This document shows, piece by piece, positions 1-5,354 of a DNA stretch of 19,220 nt. Both the position numbers and the translations under genes were made by a program. Every line of letters starts with the position of its first letter. Within the stretch, counting starts at the first letter, position 1. Below the pieces are notes generated by a model. That model did not search any database and was not told the origin of the DNA. It saw only the letters and a program-made list of their open reading frames with translations. The DNA comes from an uncultured Flavihumibacter sp. (lineage in GTDB: Bacteria > Bacteroidota > Bacteroidia > Chitinophagales > Chitinophagaceae): NCBI GenBank assembly GCA_946481605.1, contig CAMLPA010000010.1, positions 1 to 19,220 on the forward strand. The letters run 5' to 3'.

Positions 1-220
1 AGTTGCTCCCAAACGCTTTTCCGGGAACGCCCAGAAAGGTATTACTACTGAGAAATGTGGCGTAAATTGATAATCCAATAGCCCACCCGGGGATGAGTCC
101 ACCCGCCCGCGTAAACTGATCTGCCCCCCGGCTTTTCTTTGAAAAGTAAAACCCCACCACCACCATCCCGACCAGATAGGCTGTAATTATAGCAAGATCT
201 ATTACCGGCAAATTACTCAT
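1..220 (-). CDS. Sodium:solute symporter (SSS/SLC5 family), N-terminal part, cut by window edge
   Basis: Reading the minus strand from the ATG at 220 gives 73 codons that stay open to the window edge. The protein begins MSNLPVIDLAIITAYLVGM, a first membrane helix, followed by a short basic turn (FSKKSRGADQF), then GWAIGLSIYATFLSSNTFLG. This pattern, with TM1 and then a second helix containing a serine-rich SSNTFLG stretch, is typical of the first two helices of SSS-family sodium-coupled transporters for sugars and similar solutes. Full-length members have roughly 500-600 residues, so most of the protein lies outside. The substrate cannot be judged from this piece. A -7-like box and a small inverted repeat lie just upstream. 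No Shine-Dalgarno sequence is visible, as is common in Bacteroidetes. It is separated from the polysaccharide locus by the toxin patch, so co-function is only a guess. Confidence 0.8.
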   Translation of the reverse strand, partial: MSNLPVIDLAIITAYLVGMVVVGFYFSKKSRGADQFTRAGGLIPGWAIGLSIYATFLSSNTFLGVPGKAFGSN

Positions 221-235
221 CAATCGTTATTTTGT

Positions 236-258
236 CTGAGAACTGGCTTGTTTCTCAG
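236..258. promoter_or_regulatory. Inverted repeat in the symporter leader
   Basis: CTGAGAA (236-242) and TTCTCAG (252-258) are perfect 7-bp inverted arms around a 9-nt spacer. They lie between the candidate -7 box and the symporter ATG. They could be an operator or an RNA hairpin in the leader. No regulator is assigned. Confidence 0.25.
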
Positions 259-261
259 TTA

Positions 262-269
262 CAAAAGTA
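262..269 (-). promoter_or_regulatory. Candidate Bacteroidetes -7 promoter box for the symporter gene
   Basis: On the minus strand this reads TACTTTTG, a full match to the Bacteroidetes primary-sigma -7 consensus TAnnTTTG. It sits about 42 nt upstream of the symporter ATG, which leaves a plausible leader. No clear -33 TTG element was found at the usual spacing, so this is moderate evidence only. Confidence 0.4.
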
Positions 270-401
270 TCTTTAAGGGAAAAGGGTAATTTTGCGCTTC
301 TTAACAAATTATTGTACAATGCTATCATAAACCCCATGTACTATTTAGATTTTATCAGCAGGTATTGGTGTTTTGAAAGGTTTATAATAGACGCTTTAAA
401 C

Positions 402-435
402 AAAAAAACGGCCATCCCCTAAAGAATAGCCGTTT
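402..435 (-). terminator. Rho-independent terminator-like hairpin in repeat copy 1
   Basis: AAACGGC (406-412) pairs with GCCGTTT (429-435), extended by two more pairs after one mismatch. The seven A's at 402-408 become a T-run after the hairpin on the minus strand. It lies downstream of the toxin gene (stop at 745) and could end that transcript. Confidence 0.6.
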
Positions 436-506
436 AAATTTCTGTGAGTTTTCCCCACCTGGGAAAAATTTCACCTCGTGCGGATGATAGGAGTGGGATC
501 GAACCA
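402..506. repeat. 105-bp direct repeat, copy 1 (left flank of toxin module)
   Basis: This block is the same as 1911-2015 in the same orientation, with one difference in 105 bases (A at 447, C at 1956). The match stops sharply at both ends. Read on the minus strand it begins GGTTCGATCCCACT, which resembles the T-loop and 3' T-stem of a tRNA, followed by an acceptor-like tail, then a 7-bp hairpin (TTTTCCC 449-455 with GGGAAAA 461-467), then a terminator hairpin ending in a T-run. Neither flank supplies the rest of a tRNA. The two copies enclose the toxin module, so the pair may be attachment-site or target duplications, or two copies of a dispersed element. Confidence 0.9.
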
Positions 507-744
507 TTGGTGGGGTTGCTTAATTTAATAAAGGGTATAAAATGAGATGGTTAAGTTTGGGACTGAACGCTAGCTTCTACCCATCTCATATACATTACAT
601 ACAACATTCCCATTAATTGCCTACTGCTTCGATCAAATACACCTCTACACTTAATCAAAAGTAGGCTTATAAAATCCCTTTAAAAGTGAGATATAGGTAG
701 ATAGCAAAAATAGAATTAGGAATATAAACTATGCAGATCAAACC
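507..744. other. AT-rich gene-free stretch downstream of the toxin gene, with two long-loop inverted repeats
   Basis: I see no credible coding sequence in this stretch. It holds two perfect inverted repeats of similar size. ATGAGATGG (542-550) pairs with CCATCTCAT (581-589) across a 30-nt loop, and on the minus strand this is followed by TTTT, so it could act as a weak terminator for the toxin operon. GCCTACT (619-625) pairs with AGTAGGC (660-666) across a 34-nt loop. The similar size suggests structured RNA or mobile-element ends, but chance is possible. Confidence 0.3.
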
Positions 745-1440
745 TCACCTTAAACCCCTTTTTTTCCCCTTTATTGGCAACCGTTCCCTACCCTGTTTTG
801 TTACTAACTTGCTATTGAACAGTTTATCAGGATTTAAAGTCATATCACCTAGCACCTTCTTAATATTTCTCCAATCATATTTCCCATCCAGCATTTCGAT
901 AGGTTCACTGAAATTGATATCATTGTGATAATCCAATGCTTTGAGGACCATCGCAGGATTTCTGGTTGCATACTTTTCTTCAAATGCATGTATCATTTGA
1001 GAAAGTGTGAGCGAGGAAGAAAGATAGGCTACATCAATGAAATCCTTCAGCCTGGTTCCATTACCCGTAATCGCATTTAGCTTCATTGCGGCAATGTCTT
1101 CCGGAGAAGCCATACGAACACCTTCAATTTCAAGCAAAGGTTTAACAAGGGGATAATTGTGTGCTATTAAATCGACCTTAACTCCTTCTATTACACCTTT
1201 TAAAGTATTTTTCGCCTGGAAGTCCATTTGAAATCCATAACGATCCTCCAACTCAGCTAACATTTCATTGGCGTCGAACGAAGTTCGTGCAAACAAATCG
1301 ATATCAATACTTATACGGTGGCCAATTTGCAAGGCAAGCGCGGTTCCACCCACCAGAAAAAAGTCCTTCAAGAACTCTTCTTCCATCAATTTTTTCAGGA
1401 GTTCCAGTGTCGGTTCGCTGACTGTTTCTTTTCGTAGCAT
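745..1440 (-). CDS. AbiEii-type nucleotidyltransferase toxin
   Basis: A 231-residue protein of the nucleotidyl-transferase AbiEii/AbiGii toxin family. The N-terminal motif GGTALALQIGHR (residues 31-42) followed by SIDIDLF (44-50) is the family's nucleotide-binding and metal-binding signature, with Asp46 and Asp48 as the expected metal ligands. A second conserved block, MKLNAITGNGTRLKDFID (around residues 120-137), carries the Lys and Arg/Lys-Asp pattern of this family. Family toxins transfer nucleotides to cellular targets (for some members the tRNA acceptor end) and arrest growth; the target here is unknown. The gene overlaps the upstream partner gene by 46 nt in another frame, so the two are probably translated together. 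No Shine-Dalgarno sequence precedes the ATG at 1440. The gene looks intact and both motifs are complete. Confidence 0.85.
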   Translation of the reverse strand: MLRKETVSEPTLELLKKLMEEEFLKDFFLVGGTALALQIGHRISIDIDLFARTSFDANEMLAELEDRYGFQMDFQAKNTLKGVIEGVKVDLIAHNYPLVKPLLEIEGVRMASPEDIAAMKLNAITGNGTRLKDFIDVAYLSSSLTLSQMIHAFEEKYATRNPAMVLKALDYHNDINFSEPIEMLDGKYDWRNIKKVLGDMTLNPDKLFNSKLVTKQGRERLPIKGKKRGLR

Positions 1441-1712
1441 TTCATGGATGTTAAAGGAATGGCGAACTGATGGCTTACAAAATTCATGTCTTTGTCGTTC
1501 AGATAGGCCAGATTTTTTATGACAGACTTTACCTCCTCAACTCCATATCTATTCAGTACGAAATACCAGTCTTTAGGCCAACCCCGCTCTATTACCCGCT
1601 GTATTACAACTTCACGCATTTCATTAAAATCAAAATCAGAGAGATTATACTCCCATAACAACTGTGGGCTTATTGTAGCATCGGGATGTTTTTTAAAGTC
1701 GTCAAAGTACAT
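1395..1712 (-). CDS. DUF6922-like small protein, probable antitoxin partner of the AbiEii toxin
   Basis: A 105-residue soluble protein counted from the ATG at 1712; an in-frame TTG at 1718 would add two residues and is less likely. The order of features (LLWEYNLSDFDF, then a helix ending VIERGWPKDW, then YGVEEVKSVIKNLAYL, then MNFVSHQFAIPLTSMKCY) matches the small DUF6922-type proteins often found directly upstream of AbiEii-like toxins. I recognise this by pattern and did not search. It has no DNA-binding wing of the classical AbiEi antitoxin, which is about twice as long. The 46-nt overlap with the toxin start, in the order partner then toxin, fits a toxin-antitoxin pair. A -7-like box lies 23 nt upstream. 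The antitoxin function is inferred from context. Confidence 0.65.
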   Translation of the reverse strand: MYFDDFKKHPDATISPQLLWEYNLSDFDFNEMREVVIQRVIERGWPKDWYFVLNRYGVEEVKSVIKNLAYLNDKDMNFVSHQFAIPLTSMKCYEKKQSANRHWNS

Positions 1713-1734
1713 TTTCAACTTGTTGGTAACCTTC

Positions 1735-1742
1735 CAAAATTA
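1735..1742 (-). promoter_or_regulatory. Candidate -7 box for the toxin-antitoxin operon
   Basis: The minus strand reads TAATTTTG, an exact match to the Bacteroidetes -7 consensus TAnnTTTG, 22 nt before the ATG at 1712. The leader would be short. No good -33 TTG was found upstream, and the surroundings are AT-rich, so a chance match is possible. Confidence 0.4.
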
Positions 1743-1910
1743 CAAAAATTAAGGGTGAAATTAAGTAGAAATCTATTCTGACAAAGGAGCTATACACCCA
1801 ATATAAACGGCTAATACCGGTCAATTGAATGCTAACGGGTTTATTGTTGTGGGTCCATGCTGAGAACAAATTTATCAGGCGTTTGGGTATGGTTGAATCC
1901 TTCATGTATG

Positions 1911-1944
1911 AAAAAAACGGCCATCCCCTAAAGAATAGCCGTTT
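1911..1944 (-). terminator. Rho-independent terminator-like hairpin in repeat copy 2
   Basis: Identical to the hairpin in copy 1: AAACGGC (1915-1921) pairs with GCCGTTT (1938-1944), and the seven A's at 1911-1917 give a T-run on the minus strand. Here it would insulate the toxin operon from minus-strand transcription entering from the right. Confidence 0.55.
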
Positions 1945-2015
1945 AAATTTCTGTGCGTTTTCCCCACCTGGGAAAAATTTCACCTCGTGCGGATGATAGG
2001 AGTGGGATCGAACCA
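1911..2015. repeat. 105-bp direct repeat, copy 2 (right flank of toxin module)
   Basis: Same orientation and 104 of 105 bases as copy 1 at 402-506; the offset is 1509 bp. It lies upstream of the toxin operon, about 200 bp from the partner gene's start. Like copy 1 it contains a tRNA 3'-end-like segment and a terminator hairpin when read on the minus strand. The sequence beyond 2015 differs completely from that beyond 506. Confidence 0.9.
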
Positions 2016-2089
2016 ACATAGGCGAAGTTACTTTGGAAACCATTCGTTACTTCGGAAATGGAATGGTGGCCCAAGGAGATTTCTTCTAA
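2015..2089 (+). pseudogene. Possible truncated C-terminal tail of a lost gene, abutting repeat copy 2
   Basis: Directly after the repeat boundary, one plus-strand frame reads on for 24 codons with protein-like composition and ends ETIRYFGNGMVAQGDFF followed by TAA at 2087-2089. The stop overlaps an ATG (TAATG) that is preceded at good spacing by AAGGAG (2073-2078) and opens a 12-codon frame (MKGMHVLLLSVV) ending at 2127. This looks like the junction of two translationally coupled genes, of which only the tail and the head remain. The open stretch is short, I cannot name a family, and chance cannot be excluded. Confidence 0.25.
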
Positions 2090-2127
2090 TGAAAGGAATG
2101 CATGTATTGCTATTATCAGTCGTTTAA

Positions 2128-2527
2128 CATGTTGAGATATTGTAAAGTATGATTATAACGAAGCCCCCCATACTTACATGAATTATTAAACATTCACAAA
2201 CCCCTTCTAAGTTGAGCGCTATAACGATTGTTGTAAACAGAGGTATGATTAACCCACTAACAAAAGTTCGTGCTCCGGTTTTTCCCTGTGAAAAGAAAAA
2301 GGACGGAAATCAATCAAATATTTCAACCTTCTTGGTTAGAGGAACACCTTTAAAATAAAATATTGAAGCTATCCAATGCGCAAAGATGGACGAAACTTTT
2401 ACTTCAATGGACTATTATGCGATCTTCAGGAACAACATTGAAATCTTCCTATCTTGAACACAGGGAAAATTAACGCAACGCGTGCCCTGAAAAAACCTTC
2501 TGGCTAACCAAACAATTTGAGCACCTG
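2128..2527. other. Gene-free stretch upstream of the GH43 gene
   Basis: I find no coding frame with protein-like character here. The sequence is AT-rich and presumably holds the promoter of the GH43 gene. The nearest match to a -7 box is TATCTTGA around 2450, one base short of the consensus, so I do not call a promoter. There is no Shine-Dalgarno site before the ATG at 2528. Confidence 0.4.
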
Positions 2528-4138
2528 ATGAAAAACAACAGTACCCGAATATTGCTACCTTTCGTTACCCTTCTTGCTATACATGCTTTCTTCCTGCATA
2601 CCGCATCGGCGCAACAACAAACCATCCGCAACGATGTTTTCTGGAATACCCGGGAAGGTGGTCCCATCTTCAGCCAGGGCGGTGGCATCTTTAAATTCAC
2701 TGATCCCAAAGACAACAAAGAAAAGTATTTCTGGTATGGGGTGGAATATGCTGAAGCTACCACCTACCGGAACGATCCGTCCATTACCCATTCCAGGAAC
2801 ACCTTTAAAGCAGTAACCTGTTATACCTCCACTGATCTCGTGAACTGGACCCACACGGCTGACGTGGTTACCGATGAAGACCTGACAAGAAACGGCCGAA
2901 GGCCCTACTGGGTTGGCCGTTTGGGTGTGGCTTACATCGATTCGATAAAGAAATATGCCATGGTGGTGCAATTCGGGAACCGCGTATTGTTCCTGCTTGC
3001 CGATTCCCCCGCCGGCAAATTTGAATGGCACCGCGACAAGGATATGACCGCAACAATAGGCACTTCCAATACCGGCGACCAAACTGTTTTCACCGATGAT
3101 GCGACCGGAAAATCTTACCTCGTCTATTCCTACGGCAGTGGCAGAAACAAAATATACGTTTCTGAAATAGGCATGAAAGACGGTATGGTTGACCTGCTGG
3201 ATTGCACGAAAATATTCGAAGGACAAAGCAGGGAAGGCAACTGCATGTTCAAATACAAAGGCAAATATTATATGGCCGCATCCAATATCTACGGATGGGA
3301 TGCCTCCTTTGCCTACTACCTGGTAGCCGATGACATACGCGGCCCGTACGAACCCAAAAACAATATGCTGGTAATGGATGGCTGTGCGGCAGATTTCGCG
3401 CATGTTACCCAAACAGGATTTTTTTATACCATCAAAGGAAGTAAACAGGAAACCGTATTGTATTGCGGCGACAGGTGGGCGAACTTCGCCGGAAACGGGC
3501 TCGGTTACAACCAATGGGTGCCCCTCTCCTTTAATGGCGATAAACCATTTTTTAATTCACTCAGTTCTTGGAACCTGGACGAAAAAACAGGAGAATGGAG
3601 CGTTGGCACCGATAATAATTACGTGCTGAATGGGAGCTTCGAGGCGGACAGAAGGTATATACCCAGCCATGTTAAACCCGTTCAGGTTCAACTAACGGGC
3701 TGGCACAGCGAAGTGCTGCGCGGCAATGCCATCAATCTCGATTCCACTCAATCACCACGGTTGAACTATTTCAATACCACAGGAGACAGGAAATCAGTGA
3801 TCGGGGAAAAAAGTTTGTGTATTACCGATAAAGTACCTTTCAGCAGAAAAGTTTACCAGCACATCACATCCACCCCATTCGTTTCTTTGCCAGACGGTAA
3901 CTATACGTTAACCGCTATGGTACGGAACAGCGACGGGTTTAATACGCTGAAAATGTACGCCACTTCAGGCGGTAAAACCTTTGAACATAAGATCAGGGGA
4001 AAGAACGATAACTGGCAAACGATCAGGATTGAAAATATAAAAGTTAAAGGCGGTAAAGCTGAAGTAGGATTTTCAGGGGATGGAATGGCAGGCGCGTTCT
4101 GTTATGTGGATGATGTTGTATTGGTGCGGAAAAAATGA
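2528..4138 (+). CDS. Secreted GH43-family glycoside hydrolase with C-terminal beta-sandwich domain
   Basis: A 536-residue protein with a signal peptide (MKNNSTRILLPF through HTASAQ, cut near residue 29). Residues 35-360 fit the GH43 five-bladed propeller: SQGGGIFKF (49-57), FWYGVEY (68-74), CYTSTDLVNW (98-107), GDQTVFTDD (183-191) with the likely pKa-tuning Asp184, and SREGNCMFKYKGKYYM (234-249) with likely general acid Glu236. The usual Asp general base near the N-terminus is not evident; a Gln-Gly-Gly-Gly lies there. That resembles the exo-beta-1,3-galactanase-like branch (subfamilies 24 and 34), but the subfamily is my estimate. Residues 363-536 (NYVLNGSFEADRR onward) look like a galactose-binding-type carbohydrate-binding domain. 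It probably trims galactan or arabinan chains outside the cell or in the periplasm. It converges with the AraC gene, outside the main operon. Confidence 0.75.
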   Translation: MKNNSTRILLPFVTLLAIHAFFLHTASAQQQTIRNDVFWNTREGGPIFSQGGGIFKFTDPKDNKEKYFWYGVEYAEATTYRNDPSITHSRNTFKAVTCYTSTDLVNWTHTADVVTDEDLTRNGRRPYWVGRLGVAYIDSIKKYAMVVQFGNRVLFLLADSPAGKFEWHRDKDMTATIGTSNTGDQTVFTDDATGKSYLVYSYGSGRNKIYVSEIGMKDGMVDLLDCTKIFEGQSREGNCMFKYKGKYYMAASNIYGWDASFAYYLVADDIRGPYEPKNNMLVMDGCAADFAHVTQTGFFYTIKGSKQETVLYCGDRWANFAGNGLGYNQWVPLSFNGDKPFFNSLSSWNLDEKTGEWSVGTDNNYVLNGSFEADRRYIPSHVKPVQVQLTGWHSEVLRGNAINLDSTQSPRLNYFNTTGDRKSVIGEKSLCITDKVPFSRKVYQHITSTPFVSLPDGNYTLTAMVRNSDGFNTLKMYATSGGKTFEHKIRGKNDNWQTIRIENIKVKGGKAEVGFSGDGMAGAFCYVDDVVLVRKK

Positions 4139-4204
4139 TTTCAGCCTTTTAAATAACTATTGGTTAAAAGACAGTTAGGTTTCCTTATTCGCAATCACAT
4201 GGCA

Positions 4205-4228
4205 GCCCTGGTTGGTCTCAATCAGGGC
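4205..4228 (+). terminator. Hairpin between convergent GH43 and AraC genes
   Basis: GCCCTGGTTG (4205-4214) pairs with CAATCAGGGC (4219-4228) in RNA, ten pairs including one G-U, with a 4-nt loop. A weak T-rich stretch (ATTCTATT) follows on the plus strand. It lies in the 96-bp gap between two convergent stops, so it most likely ends the GH43 transcript; on the minus strand the stem has one mismatch. Confidence 0.5.
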
Positions 4229-4234
4229 ATTCTA

Positions 4235-5185
4235 TTAAGACGCTTCTTTCTTTAGGGCGTATGAAAGGTTATTATATTGCGTCTTGGGTGCGAACTTTTC
4301 CCGGTATTCAATTGGCGACATTCCGGTTTCTTTGGTAAACATTCTGGAAAAATAGTACTGGTCTGATATGCCCACTTCTAGGGCTATTTCTTTAATACGC
4401 ATTTTCGTGAACTGAAGGTATTTTTCTGCCTGCTGCACCTTCAGGTGGTTAAAGAACTCAATAGGAGAAAGCCCGGTTTTATTTTTAAAAAGAAAAGAGA
4501 AATGAGAAAGAGAAAGATTAGCCACGGCGGCCATTTCCTCCACGCTTAACGTTTTATCAAGGTGCCGGTGCAGGTAATCAATTACGTTTTCGAGCGGATC
4601 CCGCTGGTCAATCTTTCCGGAGGAGAACAGTTTTTGTCCAAAAAGGAAAGTGCCCAAAAAGTGACTCATGCAAAGGCTGGCGGAAAGTATGGCATCACGT
4701 CCGAAGCCCTTTTCCAACTGACTGTAAATTTTATCAAACAGGTCTATCGTTTTTTCTTTGTGCCGCAGTATCCCTTTAAATCCGAGCATTTCCTGCATTT
4801 CTTTTACAATAGTACCACCGGTTTCTCCGGTAAAATGTACCCAATAGATGCTCCAGGGATTATTGTCATCGGCACGGTAAGCATGAGCGGTTCTGGCAGG
4901 GATAACAAAGAAGTCGCCCGCCTGAATCCTGAATTCGCCGGCTGAAATTGAAAAGTAACCGCAGCCTTCCATACAATAAATCAGTATATGCTGATCAGAT
5001 CCCTGGGGACGTTCTCTGTAATGAAATGCGGCTTTGGGATAATAGCCGATATCAGTTACGTATAACCGCTTGATGATTTCGTTTTTTTCACATCTTGTTT
5101 TCAGAACAGGCCTTGGTATTGCAATAGCCTTTTCACCTTGAAAACCTTCCATTTTTTTTAACATCTGTGTCATAGTGCGCAACAT
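4235..5185 (-). CDS. AraC-family transcriptional regulator with cupin-like sensor domain
   Basis: A 316-residue protein in the usual AraC/XylS size range. Residues about 38-120 form an AraC-type cupin: DIGYYPKAAFHYRERPQG, a beta-rich core (GYFSISAGEF) and DFFVIPARTAHAYRAD, with HIL and HAY as possible ligand residues. Residues about 205-300 hold the two helix-turn-helix motifs: LSVEEMAAVANLSLSHFSFL, then KIALEVGISD-type helices in IKEIALEVGISDQYYFSRMF, closing with the conserved GMSPIEYR. It should bind DNA as a dimer and respond to a sugar derived from the locus substrate; that is family knowledge, not seen here. Several in-frame starts exist (5185, 5173, 5164, 5152), and relatives of this type often begin near MEGFQGEK, so a start at 5164 or 5152 is possible. 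It follows the operon terminator and may have its own promoter. Confidence 0.85.
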   Translation of the reverse strand: MLRTMTQMLKKMEGFQGEKAIAIPRPVLKTRCEKNEIIKRLYVTDIGYYPKAAFHYRERPQGSDQHILIYCMEGCGYFSISAGEFRIQAGDFFVIPARTAHAYRADDNNPWSIYWVHFTGETGGTIVKEMQEMLGFKGILRHKEKTIDLFDKIYSQLEKGFGRDAILSASLCMSHFLGTFLFGQKLFSSGKIDQRDPLENVIDYLHRHLDKTLSVEEMAAVANLSLSHFSFLFKNKTGLSPIEFFNHLKVQQAEKYLQFTKMRIKEIALEVGISDQYYFSRMFTKETGMSPIEYREKFAPKTQYNNLSYALKKEAS

Positions 5186-5189
5186 TAAT

Positions 5190-5203
5190 GCGTTACTTAA
5201 CGC
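5190..5203. promoter_or_regulatory. Short palindrome just upstream of the AraC gene
   Basis: GCGTTA (5190-5195) and TAACGC (5198-5203) form a near-perfect palindrome with a 2-nt centre, 5 nt before the outermost AraC start. The position fits an autoregulatory operator. AraC-family sites are usually direct repeats, which weakens the case. Confidence 0.25.
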
Positions 5204-5216
5204 TTATTCATGAATT

Positions 5217-5245
5217 GGCGAAAAGTGCAGCCGGAAAGGCTGCAC
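5217..5245 (-). terminator. Terminator-like hairpin after the polysaccharide operon
   Basis: GTGCAGCC (5225-5232) and GGCTGCAC (5238-5245) pair perfectly around a 5-nt loop. On the minus strand the hairpin is followed by TTTTCGCC. It lies about 110 nt after the stop of the GH2 gene and before the AraC gene, so it probably ends the operon transcript. The T-run is only four bases, so read-through into AraC is possible. Confidence 0.55.
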
Positions 5246-5282
5246 CTGAACCACAGTTATGCTATGGTTTGTCCTTTCCTGA

Positions 5283-5313
5283 GGATCCAGAGGGCACGGA
5301 GCACACTGGATCC
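5283..5313. repeat. Inverted repeat downstream of the GH2 gene
   Basis: GGATCCAG (5283-5290) and CTGGATCC (5306-5313) form an 8-bp stem around a 15-nt loop in the gap between the GH2 and AraC genes. There is no T-run next to it. The 10-mer CGAAAAGTGC also occurs twice in this gap (5219-5228 and 5315-5324). This may be a transcript 3'-end structure. Confidence 0.3.
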
Positions 5314-5354
5314 CCGAAAAGTGCCGGATCTAACTAATCGACCACCGGGATATG

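Noticed and set aside
311..320. ATTGTACAAT palindrome as an operator
   Set aside because: A 10-bp palindrome alone in AT-rich DNA is easily found by chance, and no regulator or second site supports it.
731..928. 65-codon plus-strand frame near the toxin gene end
   Set aside because: It is mostly antisense to the AbiEii C-terminus and has a low-complexity hydrophobic composition.
402..2015. CRISPR array or insertion sequence
   Set aside because: There are only two repeat copies 1.5 kb apart, no regular spacers, no transposase frame and no terminal inverted repeats.
1702..2043. 113-codon minus-strand frame across repeat copy 2 and the toxin promoter region
   Set aside because: It runs through the terminator hairpin and the non-coding repeat and has no protein-like pattern.
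2011..2090. Complete tRNA gene ending in repeat copy 2
   Set aside because: No 5' acceptor strand complementary to the acceptor-like tail and no D-arm or anticodon arm is found upstream on the minus strand.
2555..3514. 319-codon open frame on the minus strand within the GH43 gene
   Set aside because: It is fully antisense to a well-supported GH43 coding region and its residue make-up matches no family pattern; long antisense frames are common opposite such genes.
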